A DNA stretch of 64,000 bases. Source: Natrinema salinisoli. Lineage in GTDB: Archaea > Halobacteriota > Halobacteria > Halobacteriales > Natrialbaceae. The stretch is taken from contig NZ_CP084469.1 of assembly GCF_020405205.1 (NCBI RefSeq), forward strand, positions 2,666,001-2,730,000, read 5' to 3'. The notes below the pieces were generated by a model that was given only the letters and a program-made list of their open reading frames with translations, ran no database searches and was not told the DNA's origin. Below are positions 35,801 to 43,427 of this stretch, one piece after another; the first letter of the stretch is position 1; each line of letters begins with the position of its first letter. The position numbers and the translations under genes were made by a program.

Positions 35801-35881
35801 TCCACCACCACTGACGGCACGAGCGGAACCAGCAGCAACACCGGTATCGAGATCGACACCGACCACGTCGTGATCGGCTGA
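32807..35881 (+). CDS. Giant pilin-like surface protein 1 (CARDB repeats)
   Basis: A 1024-aa protein. Residues 16-45 (QRAVSPLVGVILLFAIVAIGA...) match the archaeal type IV pilin/DUF1628-type class III signal, cleavable by prepilin peptidase just before the hydrophobic segment. A domain (about 50-230) shared with pilin-like protein 2 contains RTIAHQGGGVWVKTDNGV. About 245-680 comprises four CARDB/Ig-like repeats, two introduced by GKPGTHFNV and GEPGTNFEL. About 682-935 is a globular part with six cysteines whose end (ARDNTGSGDPNFNDLIVYVSV) resembles DUF4114. The Gly/Thr/Asp tail ends IEIDTDHVVIG. It may be an adhesin or filament component, and is far longer than ordinary pilins (about 150 aa). 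Confidence 0.78.
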   Translation: MGKSNRGQRCNSMDEQRAVSPLVGVILLFAIVAIGAAMVFVTGASMLDAFESDANAERAQQVMSETDHRIATVAATGTQQELPEMEGSITNDGSIEVTWYNASTGTTCTPSVTGDLRALEFELNDRTIAHQGGGVWVKTDNGVTVDSEPQIEYDGDSLRLQILQLEEGDFEGPETVARANHSKSTSLTEDINDAASDCPDATDIEVEIESSYYEGWNRYLEDAVGDSNVEAYSGNQTVEMKIANVRSPTSNPTVLIESDNGLRKTSGNDQPIEYGKTLQFNATLNNTGSKKIKPPMRVSIDGGAIVEDGNGNLQSGETNPKKAVVNKATYKNTLVPGRTYEYMIESLDDSGNVEDSLDSPGEFYLGKPGTHFNVTDSDVTTTSTGDGNVTISAEVTNRGVGEGTRDVTLELEEYNVTASEELTLDYGANGTVSWTVNESDLPIGSNAFTIDTGDDTANGTVTGKATGGEDAFVVVEDEGVGDDQVVADDKPFSVEASVVSTYSGKETRSVNLSIPGTDVHRSELITLEGGEENTISFWIDPDKYDLEPGTVYDYDISADGTGLSTPGSFYIGEPGTNFELSNGNATADDNVTVTADLKNTGVDSGSQTVTVDLEYLDEMPAELEDEAPYGTLFDGEINRSFGESDTIELNLNRSRLLDGEYRATIQTEDESATASFTVTAGVDPGRAGLEGLDNATVDISVLSSQVSGINGYPSDHELGTMTLEVLTKQEGTTTTEHVFENPSGGENINTYPSWQDKSDPVYNTTLEIKEEATLTLASSSYGLPSGTSGCNVQEEAESNYFSPVDQHRWCEEVDTSSDDYLVDQINATADSREQNLRVRTAKDNSVPGLQPGNEEQESVDEVLADVSDPVIDRDSLWNDGELTLDENEFIFLFEATTQCGMYDSGCAESNDDIDALWDSARDNTGSGDPNFNDLIVYVSVERANVDPGTPSITITPGGGGSTDVDAGDGRTAGRVDEIDARFEGDTDEGSAPDLGTGDSTTTDGTSGTSSNTGIEIDTDHVVIG

Positions 35882-35986
35882 CGGGACCACCGCCCTCGAG
35901 TCGAACGCGATTCGCGACCGGGTACTCGTCGACGTCGGTGCTCGAGAGCGCGAAGATCAGATACCCCATCACGGACCAACGAGTTC

Positions 35987-36496
35987 ATGCGATCGATCAC
36001 CACCCTCGGCGTCGCCCTCCTCGTCGTCGGCGGACTTCTGTTCGCCGCCTCGAGCGGTGCGTTCGACTCGCTGGATGCCGATCGAGAGGTGGGGATCGAA
36101 ACGACGGACGACGAACGGGCACTCCTCTCACTTGACATTCCGGAGCGGATCGAATTAGCGGACGGGACCCTCGTTTGTGAGGGGTTCTTTTGTTATCGAG
36201 GCTATCGCCAGTACGACGTCGAGATCGTCACGATCACGGATCGAACGGCACCTCCCCCTCTGGTCGTTGGAGAGGGGGACGTATCGCTGGAAGTGGAATC
36301 CGGTGACAATCCCACCCTCGAGGAGTGGAACGTGACGACAGTGGACGGCGGGTACGTCGTAGCGGGACAGATCCGCTGTGATGCACCGTTCGGAGCCCAA
36401 CAACCTGCCAATACGGAACTCACGTTCGATATCGAAACGGGCGACGGAGAAATCACGATCAGTCTCGATCGTCGAATCGCGATTCAGTGCGCGTAG
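35987..36496 (+). CDS. TasA/DUF1102-like secreted protein (copy D)
   Basis: A 169-aa protein: leader MRSITTLGVALLVVGGLLFAASS, then GAFDSLDADREVGIETTDDERALLSLDI, which fits the pattern of the minus-strand copies (GAFSxxxADR ... ALL.L). The mature part has five cysteines (LVCEGFFCYRG; IRCDAPFG; IAIQCA), unlike copies A and C, so disulphides are likely outside the cell. The rest is beta-rich. It lies 105 nt after pilin-like gene 1 on the same strand and may be cotranscribed with it. Confidence 0.72.
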   Translation: MRSITTLGVALLVVGGLLFAASSGAFDSLDADREVGIETTDDERALLSLDIPERIELADGTLVCEGFFCYRGYRQYDVEIVTITDRTAPPPLVVGEGDVSLEVESGDNPTLEEWNVTTVDGGYVVAGQIRCDAPFGAQQPANTELTFDIETGDGEITISLDRRIAIQCA

Positions 36497-36619
36497 GTAT
36501 CGGACCTGGGGTCGGTCCGTGCTCTGACCCGTCGGAGATATAGTCAACATATTATCATTTATCAAGAACAGGTCTTAACGAACGGGCTACTGTCATCCGA
36601 CCGGCGTCCGTCGCCGGGT

Positions 36620-36757
36620 ATCGCCGTTACCCCATCGAATTACGATGTAGCGGCTTCTTCGCCCATATAGATATAATATTTGAACTCAAATCAAATCTTA
36701 TACTCAGCCAATAATCGCATACATTTTTATGGTATCAGGATAGTCTCATAGCGAAGG
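36620..36757 (+). promoter_or_regulatory. AT-rich promoter region of giant pilin-like gene 2
   Basis: The stretch from about 36655 to 36735 is rich in A and T (ATATAGATATAATATTTG, CAAATCAAATCTTATACTC), in sharp contrast with the surrounding DNA. The TATA-like TTTTTAT at 36724-36730 is centred 31 nt before the ATG. The word order ATAATC-CATACAT-TTTTTAT-TATCAGG parallels that before pilin-like gene 1. Confidence 0.55.
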
Positions 36758-39700
36758 ATGTGGACGGACCAATTCAGAGGGGGCGGCAAGACCGGTCGAG
36801 GAGTGAGCCCGGTCGTCGGTGTCGTGTTACTGGTGGCGATCGTGCTGATAGGTGTCACGCTAGTGTTGACGGTGGGGTCGTCAGTACTTGACGGGGTCCA
36901 GTCGGAGGCCAATAGCGAACAGGTATACATGTGTATGGACGAGTCGGATCACAGACTCAACACCGTCGCGATGACGGGCCAGGAACAGCCGATGGGGTTC
37001 GACGATCAGGTCTGTCAACCGCAGATCGACGGCCACGGAACGCTCTCGGTCACCTGGTATAACAATTCGGACGGCGACCCGAATTGGTCCGACGACGACC
37101 GGGCCGTCTCCGAGGATCTCGGAACCTACGAGTTCGAACTCGAGGACGGAACGCTCGCCCATCAGGGGGGCGGCGTCTGGGAGCGCACAGATTCCGGGGT
37201 CAGAGTCGATAAGTCACCGGATATCGGCTTCGGGTCCAACAGTTCCCTGCAACTGAATTTTATGCAACTCAATGGCACTGACAACGACGGAGCGCCGCCG
37301 AAGGCTCAACGGAACCACGAGGCCGGTACGAACTTGACCAAACGCCTCGCTAACATCACGGAAGACCCTGCTGCCGACGACTTTGCCATCAGGATCGAAA
37401 GCGAGTACGCCGACGGGTGGGAACGACACTTCGAGCAGGAAGCCGAGGGCGTTACCAAGTGGAACGTCAGTGTAAACCGAACGGGAGAGAATATCGTCGT
37501 CGTGACAGCCGGAGGGATAGGGAACGTATCGAATAGTAGTTCCATCGAGATAGACAGCGACCGCGGACTGATTGATCAGAGCGGTAATTCTATCGACAAT
37601 AATTTAGTCGAAAAAGACGATAAGTTCTGGATCGACGCGACGCTGACAAACTCCGGTGAAACGGAGAGTACCGTTACCGCCACCGTCTCGGTTTGGGACG
37701 GATCTGACCTCGTCGAGGAACGAACAATCGAGTCAGAAGATCCGATCGGTAACGGTGAGGAAATACGGACCGACGAGAACGGAGATTGGAACGACGGCAA
37801 CGAATTCTTTGATACTGAATCTGGCGGATCAAAATCGATTGACCTCGATCCGGGGAATAGATACGAGTACGATATCGAGACTGACCCCGGTGGGAACACC
37901 CTGAACGAGCGAGGATCGTTCTACTACCTGAACGAGGATCCACACTACAGCGTCGTCAACAGCACGACCACCGTGTCGGGCGGACTGGTCAACATCTCGG
38001 CGGTCGTACAAAACCTCGGAAACACGGACGGAAGCGCACAGAACGTCACCCTCGAGATCACGCCGGAAGACGGAAACGATACCGCCACGTCGACCGTGGA
38101 GGTCGAACTCAACAGCACCGAAGCTGCGAACGTTTCGTGGTCGCTCGACGAATCGAAGTGGCCCAAAGGAGACTACGAGTTCACTGTCGAGACGGACGAC
38201 GACGACACCAGCGGGACGTTCGAGGTCGAAAACGGCGGCGTCTTCGAGATCAGCGAGGATCTGGGAATCCCGGAGGAAAAACAGCTCAACGGGTCCGACG
38301 GACAGGTCATCACGGAAGAGGACGACGTCACGATCGGCGCGAATATAACCAGTACGTACGCCGCCGAACAGACCCAGAACGTCACGCTCGAGGTGCTGGA
38401 CGAGGACGGGAACGCGATCGACAGCGTCGAAACGGAGGTCACGATCGGGGCCGGCGACACGGAGCGAGTCGAACTGACGGCCCCACCGGTCGATGCTGGG
38501 GAGATCTACGAGTACGACCTTCGTACTGAGGGCGATTCCCTCGACGAACTGGGGTCATTCCTCGTCATCGACGAGCCTGCCCAGTTGTTCATCGACGAGA
38601 CCACTGTCGTCGACGAGTCGGTCAAGCCGGGTGAGCCGCTGGCGGTCGAGGTCGATATTCGAAATCGGGGTGAAGACGGCGAGCAGTTCGTCTGGATCGA
38701 GGGCTTCGACGGGAACGTCGTCACTGTCCAAGAGGTAGCACTCGACGGCGGGACGTCGACGACGGCCACGCTCGAGTGGGGTAGCGTCGGAGTCCCCGAT
38801 TCGGTCGATAACACCACCGTCACAGTCCAGACGAACAGCGACGAGGACACGGCAGAGATCGATGTCGAACCGCTCCTCCTGGTGAACGACGTCACGGTCG
38901 ACGATCCGGTCGCGCAAGGGGAGTCGGTAGCGATCGACGCCGAAGTCGAGGGCGTCGCGGGCGATGCCACTCAGAACGTCGTTCTGGAGGACCCGAACGG
39001 CGACCGGGTCGATTCACAGGAGGTCACCGTATCGGGCGGTGAGAGCGAGACCGTCGAACTCGAGTACGAGACGGACGGGAACGCAATCACGGACCGCGTC
39101 ACCGTCCGGACCGACGACGACGAGACGGAGGAAGTCGTCGTGGTCGAACGGGACGGGCCCGACTGTAGTGCGGTTCGCTACGCGGGGAGCGGAACCAGCG
39201 ACGATCCGTACGAGGTCAGCACCGTCGACCAGCTCCAGTGCATCGATACCGACCTCGATGCGAATTACGAGCTCGTCGACGACATCGACGCCCAGGGGAC
39301 CGAATACTGGAACGGCGGTGCCGGCTTCGAACCGATTGGCGATCAGGAGAGAGGGGAACGGGAATTCTCGGGTAACTTCGACGGCAACGGGAACGCGATC
39401 GAAGGGCTTCACATCGACCGTCCGGACGAGGACTTCGTCGGGCTGTTTGCCATCAACACGTATTTCCACGAAACGTGGAGAGGTATCGGCGAAGGATCGA
39501 AAATTCACAACCTGCGACTCGAGAACGTTTCGGTCCACGGGCGACAGGTCACCGGCGGGCTGGTCGGTGCGGCCGGCGGCACGATCGAGAACGTCCGTGT
39601 GAGCGGCGACGTCACGGCCGAACATCAGGAAGTCGGGGGAATCGTCGGTTCCTCACACAACGCCGATCTGGACAACCGGCTGGTCTCGGAAGCGACGGTC

Positions 39701-40759
39701 AGCGGCGGAATTCCGGCGGCAGCGACCGACGAAGTGAGCCATCCCTGGGATGCCAGAAACATGGGTATCGGTGGTGTCGTCGGGTCGACCGGGTATAATA
39801 CCAAAGTATCGACCGCGTACTCGCAGGCCGACGTCGAGGGGCCGTTCGCCGTCGGCGGCATCGTCGGCTGGACCTCCGACTACGCCAGCGAAAACGAACA
39901 GATGTACTGGGCCGAGGGAGACATCGAGTTGACGATGACTCAGCCGGAGATCGAATACTACCTGGGTCAGATGGACAGACCCTCTCACACCGATCGGAAC
40001 ACGGGCGGAGCGATCTTCGGTCGCGGTGACGACACCAACGACGAATTCGACGACAGCGTCTACTACAACGAGTACCACCACTCCTCCCCGTTCGGCGAAC
40101 ACGTCATCGGGGACGAAATCCACGTCAACGAACGGACCACCGACGAGATGCAAGGGCTCGAGGTCACGGAGAGCGGCAACCTCGGCGAACTCGACTACGA
40201 GGACGAAGGCGGTCCCTGGGTCGCGATTCCCGATGAGTACCCACGATTCGCCTGGGAGCTCGCCGCCGAGGGAGCCTTCCAAGTCACCATCGACGACGTC
40301 GAGAACGTGACCGCCGGCGAAGCCGCCACGGTCGAGGTCACGGTCACGAGCCTGTACGAGAACAGGGAGGAAACGGACGTCGAACAGACGATCGCCCTCG
40401 AAGACCCCGACGGGCGGACGGTGGACACGGAAACGGTGACCCTCTCGAGCGAACTCGGAGAGACCGACGAGGAAACCATCGAACTCGTCTGGCAGACGGG
40501 TTCGGAAGACAACGGGACCGCCGAGGTCAGCGTTCGGAGCGAGGATACGGAAGATTCTGCACCCATCACCATCGAGCCGGCCGAACACGGGCCCGGAGCC
40601 TCGCACGGGCCCGGCGTCGGTCCGGCCCCCGGAGACGGGAGCATCGACGACGACGGCGAACCCGACGTCGGTCCCGGCGAGGCGAGTAGTTCGGGGGACG
40701 ACCTAGCGGGAAGCGATTCGGAGATCGACATCGACGTGGACGTCGTCGAGGTCAACTGA
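36758..40759 (+). CDS. Giant pilin-like surface protein 2 (CARDB and GLUG repeats)
   Basis: A 1333-aa acidic protein. Residues 13-42 (GRGVSPVVGVVLLVAIVLIG...) are a class III pilin-type signal. The next module (about 45-240) is homologous to that of pilin-like protein 1 (ESDHRLNTVAMTGQEQ; GTLAHQGGGVWERTDSGV). CARDB/Ig-like repeats span about 260-800. A GLUG-type repeat region covers about 801-1160 (GSGTSDDPYEVSTVDQLQCI.., GNFDGNGNAIEGLHIDR), a beta-helix or adhesin-like fold known from cell-surface proteins. A last Ig-like domain (1173-1270) and an acidic Gly/Pro/Ser tail ending IDIDVDVVEVN follow. A surface adhesin or fibre protein is the likely role. Confidence 0.78.
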   Translation: MWTDQFRGGGKTGRGVSPVVGVVLLVAIVLIGVTLVLTVGSSVLDGVQSEANSEQVYMCMDESDHRLNTVAMTGQEQPMGFDDQVCQPQIDGHGTLSVTWYNNSDGDPNWSDDDRAVSEDLGTYEFELEDGTLAHQGGGVWERTDSGVRVDKSPDIGFGSNSSLQLNFMQLNGTDNDGAPPKAQRNHEAGTNLTKRLANITEDPAADDFAIRIESEYADGWERHFEQEAEGVTKWNVSVNRTGENIVVVTAGGIGNVSNSSSIEIDSDRGLIDQSGNSIDNNLVEKDDKFWIDATLTNSGETESTVTATVSVWDGSDLVEERTIESEDPIGNGEEIRTDENGDWNDGNEFFDTESGGSKSIDLDPGNRYEYDIETDPGGNTLNERGSFYYLNEDPHYSVVNSTTTVSGGLVNISAVVQNLGNTDGSAQNVTLEITPEDGNDTATSTVEVELNSTEAANVSWSLDESKWPKGDYEFTVETDDDDTSGTFEVENGGVFEISEDLGIPEEKQLNGSDGQVITEEDDVTIGANITSTYAAEQTQNVTLEVLDEDGNAIDSVETEVTIGAGDTERVELTAPPVDAGEIYEYDLRTEGDSLDELGSFLVIDEPAQLFIDETTVVDESVKPGEPLAVEVDIRNRGEDGEQFVWIEGFDGNVVTVQEVALDGGTSTTATLEWGSVGVPDSVDNTTVTVQTNSDEDTAEIDVEPLLLVNDVTVDDPVAQGESVAIDAEVEGVAGDATQNVVLEDPNGDRVDSQEVTVSGGESETVELEYETDGNAITDRVTVRTDDDETEEVVVVERDGPDCSAVRYAGSGTSDDPYEVSTVDQLQCIDTDLDANYELVDDIDAQGTEYWNGGAGFEPIGDQERGEREFSGNFDGNGNAIEGLHIDRPDEDFVGLFAINTYFHETWRGIGEGSKIHNLRLENVSVHGRQVTGGLVGAAGGTIENVRVSGDVTAEHQEVGGIVGSSHNADLDNRLVSEATVSGGIPAAATDEVSHPWDARNMGIGGVVGSTGYNTKVSTAYSQADVEGPFAVGGIVGWTSDYASENEQMYWAEGDIELTMTQPEIEYYLGQMDRPSHTDRNTGGAIFGRGDDTNDEFDDSVYYNEYHHSSPFGEHVIGDEIHVNERTTDEMQGLEVTESGNLGELDYEDEGGPWVAIPDEYPRFAWELAAEGAFQVTIDDVENVTAGEAATVEVTVTSLYENREETDVEQTIALEDPDGRTVDTETVTLSSELGETDEETIELVWQTGSEDNGTAEVSVRSEDTEDSAPITIEPAEHGPGASHGPGVGPAPGDGSIDDDGEPDVGPGEASSSGDDLAGSDSEIDIDVDVVEVN

Positions 40760-40971
40760 TCCGCGTCCGGCGCGCAGCGTTACCAGTATCCGACGGCGGC
40801 TCGTCCGGATCGAACTCCGGCCGCTGAAACCCATCGAACCGTTGCTTCATCGGTACCGCGATCGAACGGGATATCAGCGAGTACCTGCGACCACTCGGAC
40901 AGTCCTCTCCTGCCAGTGCTCGGCAACAAGCGTTATGCATCAGTAGACCAGTCATTCGTACTGACAGGGGG

Positions 40972-41544
40972 ATGGCGACAACCAGTGAGAGCGAGCCGAC
41001 TACCGTAGAGACGCCAGGTAGCGACGACCAGTCACGGGAAGGCGAAATTTTCGACCTACTGAGCAATCAGCGTCGCCGCTACGCGATCCACTACTGCAAG
41101 CGCGAGGACGACCCCGTGACGCTGGGTGAGCTCGCCGAACACGTCGCCGCCTGGGAACTCGACAAGGAAGTGGCGGCGATCACCTCGGCCGAGCGAAAGC
41201 GAGTGTACACGTCGCTCCAGCAGACCCATCTTCCGACGCTCGAGCGGGCCGACATGATCGAATTCGACGATCGAACGATCGAGCTCACCGACGAGGCCGC
41301 GGAGTTGGACGTCTACCTCGACGTCGTGCCGGCGGACTCGATTCCGTGGGGGACCTACTATCTGGGGCTGGCTGCGGTCGGATCGGTCGTGATGGCCGGG
41401 CTGTGGCTCGAGGTGATCCCGACCGAGACGGTCCCGGAGCTCGGCTGGGCGACGCTGGTGTTCGCTCTGTTTGCCGTCTCGGCGGTCGTCCACGTGGTAC
41501 AGAATCGACGGATGCGACTCGGCGAGATGGAGCGGCCACCGTAA
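40972..41544 (+). CDS. Membrane-bound winged-helix protein (DUF7344-like)
   Basis: A 190-aa protein. A winged helix occupies about residues 24-108 (EIFDLLSNQRRRYAIHYCKREDDPVTLGELAEHV.., YTSLQQTHLPTLERADMIEFDD.RTIELT). Two C-terminal membrane helices follow (YYLGLAAVGSVVMAGLWLEV and WATLVFALFAVSAVVHVV), with a basic end. This layout (cytoplasmic DNA-binding domain, membrane anchor) is common in haloarchaea and often flanks surface or pilin genes. Its stop is 2 nt before the start of the bactofilin-like gene, so it is probably a co-expressed regulator of the surface locus. Confidence 0.8.
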   Translation: MATTSESEPTTVETPGSDDQSREGEIFDLLSNQRRRYAIHYCKREDDPVTLGELAEHVAAWELDKEVAAITSAERKRVYTSLQQTHLPTLERADMIEFDDRTIELTDEAAELDVYLDVVPADSIPWGTYYLGLAAVGSVVMAGLWLEVIPTETVPELGWATLVFALFAVSAVVHVVQNRRMRLGEMERPP

Positions 41545-41546
41545 TC

Positions 41547-42881
41547 ATGAACACGGTTGTCAAACTCGGGTTCGTGTTCGTCGCGCTCGGCGCCGTCGCG
41601 ATGGTCGGGCCCGTCTTCGGGTTCACCACGATCGCGGCGGACAGGGGCGTGTCCGCCGAAACCGCGAGCGATGCGAACGCCCTCGTGGGAATCGAGGCGA
41701 CGGGCGAGACGCCGGACAAGAAGAACGATGCCGTCATCGTCGAAATCACGAACAACGCGAATCAGGCGTACGATCCGCTCGAGACGGACGTGACGATCGA
41801 CGACCCGAACGGTGCACTGGCGGTCAGCAGCGGGTTCGCGGCGGCGCTCTCGTCGGGAGAGACGACTGGACTGGAGGTGACCTGTGACGGCGGCGGTGAC
41901 GGCACGGCGACGGTGACCGTAAACGCGAACGCCGTCGGATCGACGCTGGAAGTGCGAGCGGACAGCTACACCACCACGGTCGACTACAGCTGTACGGGGA
42001 AGGGCAGCAACGCGAACGTCGAGGTGCGGAACCCGGAACTCGGAGCCGATACCGACGAACTCGAGTTCGGCCTCGAGAACGTCGGCAACAGCGAGGCGAA
42101 AGTACAGGGGATCGGCGTCGAGGACACCACGACGGCCGCGACAGAAGTCGAAAACGACGGCAACGGAAACCCGCCACCCGTCGAATTCGGCGGCACGGAA
42201 ACCAAGGCCAACGTCGTCCTGATCGGTGGTGGAGAGTACGATCTACGAGGGCAGGGGAAAGTCGGTGCCGGCGAGACGGTGGCGGTCGGGATCTACGGCT
42301 TCCAGACCGGTGCGGGCGACCCGGTTTCCGTCGAAGGGGAGGACGTGACGGTCTCGCTGTACGGATCGAAGGGACGCCTCGACCAGGTAACCGTCTCGGT
42401 CCCGGTGTTCCCGACCGGCGGCGAAGCCGTCACGACTGACGGTGACGTGATCCTCGAGGCGGAGGAGACGTCCGGCAGCATCGATGCGGGTGGCGACCTG
42501 ATCGCAAAGGATAGCAGCAAGATCGACGGCGCGGTCGACGTGGACGGTGAAGTCGACCTCGGCGGAAGCGTCGAGGGTGTCGACACGATCGACGCGGGCG
42601 GCGACGTAACCACCGGTCTCGAAAGCAGCGTCAAGAACGACGTCACGTCTCGCGACGGAAGCGTCACGACGGGGGAGAAAAGCACGATCAAGGGAACCGT
42701 CGACGCCGGCGAAAACGTGACCGTCGGAGCGAAAGGAGAGGTCGACGGCGACGTCGTCGCCGGCGGTGACGTCGTGCTCAGAGAGGACGCGGTCGTCAAA
42801 GGCGACGTCACCGCCGGCGGCTGCGTCACGCTCGAAGCCGGGGCGCAAGTCAAAGGCGAGATCAGTGAAAACTGCGGGTGA
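41547..42881 (+). CDS. Secreted DUF1102-like protein with bactofilin-like repeat (copy E)
   Basis: A 444-aa protein. The leader MNTVVKLGFVFVALGAVAMV, then FGFTTIAADRGVSAETASDANALVGIE, matches the TasA-like group in this locus (compare copy B, ARGVTVSAADDPNAQLGLVGI). Residues 50-290 are a beta-rich domain with two cysteines. Residues about 300-444 consist of short repeats of the type GDVxxxxxSxIxGxVxAGGDVxxG, a right-handed beta-helix-like polymer-forming (bactofilin) motif, ending ISENCG. Bactofilins are normally cytoplasmic, so an exported version in a fibre locus is unusual. The start (ATG 41547) follows the regulator's stop by 2 nt. Confidence 0.75.
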   Translation: MNTVVKLGFVFVALGAVAMVGPVFGFTTIAADRGVSAETASDANALVGIEATGETPDKKNDAVIVEITNNANQAYDPLETDVTIDDPNGALAVSSGFAAALSSGETTGLEVTCDGGGDGTATVTVNANAVGSTLEVRADSYTTTVDYSCTGKGSNANVEVRNPELGADTDELEFGLENVGNSEAKVQGIGVEDTTTAATEVENDGNGNPPPVEFGGTETKANVVLIGGGEYDLRGQGKVGAGETVAVGIYGFQTGAGDPVSVEGEDVTVSLYGSKGRLDQVTVSVPVFPTGGEAVTTDGDVILEAEETSGSIDAGGDLIAKDSSKIDGAVDVDGEVDLGGSVEGVDTIDAGGDVTTGLESSVKNDVTSRDGSVTTGEKSTIKGTVDAGENVTVGAKGEVDGDVVAGGDVVLREDAVVKGDVTAGGCVTLEAGAQVKGEISENCG

Positions 42882-43107
42882 CCGAGAAGAGAGCGAGTGA
42901 GCCCCGTCGCACGACGGTGTGGTCTTTTCCGGTACCGATCTCGTCCCGCTCGGGACGCCCTCCGGCCGTCAGGTGTAGTACGGAAACGGATTTCGAGTCG
43001 GCGTTCGCAACGGAACCATCATCGAACGGATCGGTAGGGGGTTCGACCCCGAGCGAGCACGCGCCTAACCCGAACGCCTTTTTATCACCGACACCGGATT
43101 CCTTCCC

Positions 43108-43425
43108 ATGTCGACCGAATCGATCAGTGACCGGCGCGAGCACATCCGCTCAGTTAGCGTGACGGCGCTGTCCGCGCTGCTGGGCGTCGGTGCGGCGCTG
43201 GCCTCCGCGGCCTGGGTCGGGGTATCCGAGGCAGCGGCCCAGAACACGCAGACGCTCGCGTTCGTCTTCGGCGCGATCTTCGTCCAGTATCTCCTCATCA
43301 ACGTCTCGGGGATCTACGGCGAGGACGAGTTCGGGACGAAACACTACCTGTTCATCGCGTTCATGACCTTCGCCCTGTGGTTCGTGACGTGGGGCATCCT
43401 GCTCATGTCGGAGTACACGGGCTAA
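43108..43425 (+). CDS. Small membrane protein upstream of RLI (EMC6-like candidate)
   Basis: A 105-aa protein with three membrane helices: about 17-37 (VTALSALLGVGAALASAAWV), 48-68 (LAFVFGAIFVQYLLINVSGI) and 80-100 (LFIAFMTFALWFVTWGILLM). The N-terminus is charged and short. Size, helix number and position directly before the ABCE1 gene (2 nt apart) fit the archaeal EMC6-like group, although I cannot test that by alignment. The close spacing indicates co-expression with RLI. Confidence 0.7.
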   Translation: MSTESISDRREHIRSVSVTALSALLGVGAALASAAWVGVSEAAAQNTQTLAFVFGAIFVQYLLINVSGIYGEDEFGTKHYLFIAFMTFALWFVTWGILLMSEYTG

Positions 43426-43427
43426 CC

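Noticed and set aside
39653-40606. A 317-codon minus-strand open frame
   Set aside because: Antisense to giant pilin-like gene 2; no promoter and a composition typical of mirrored haloarchaeal coding sequence.
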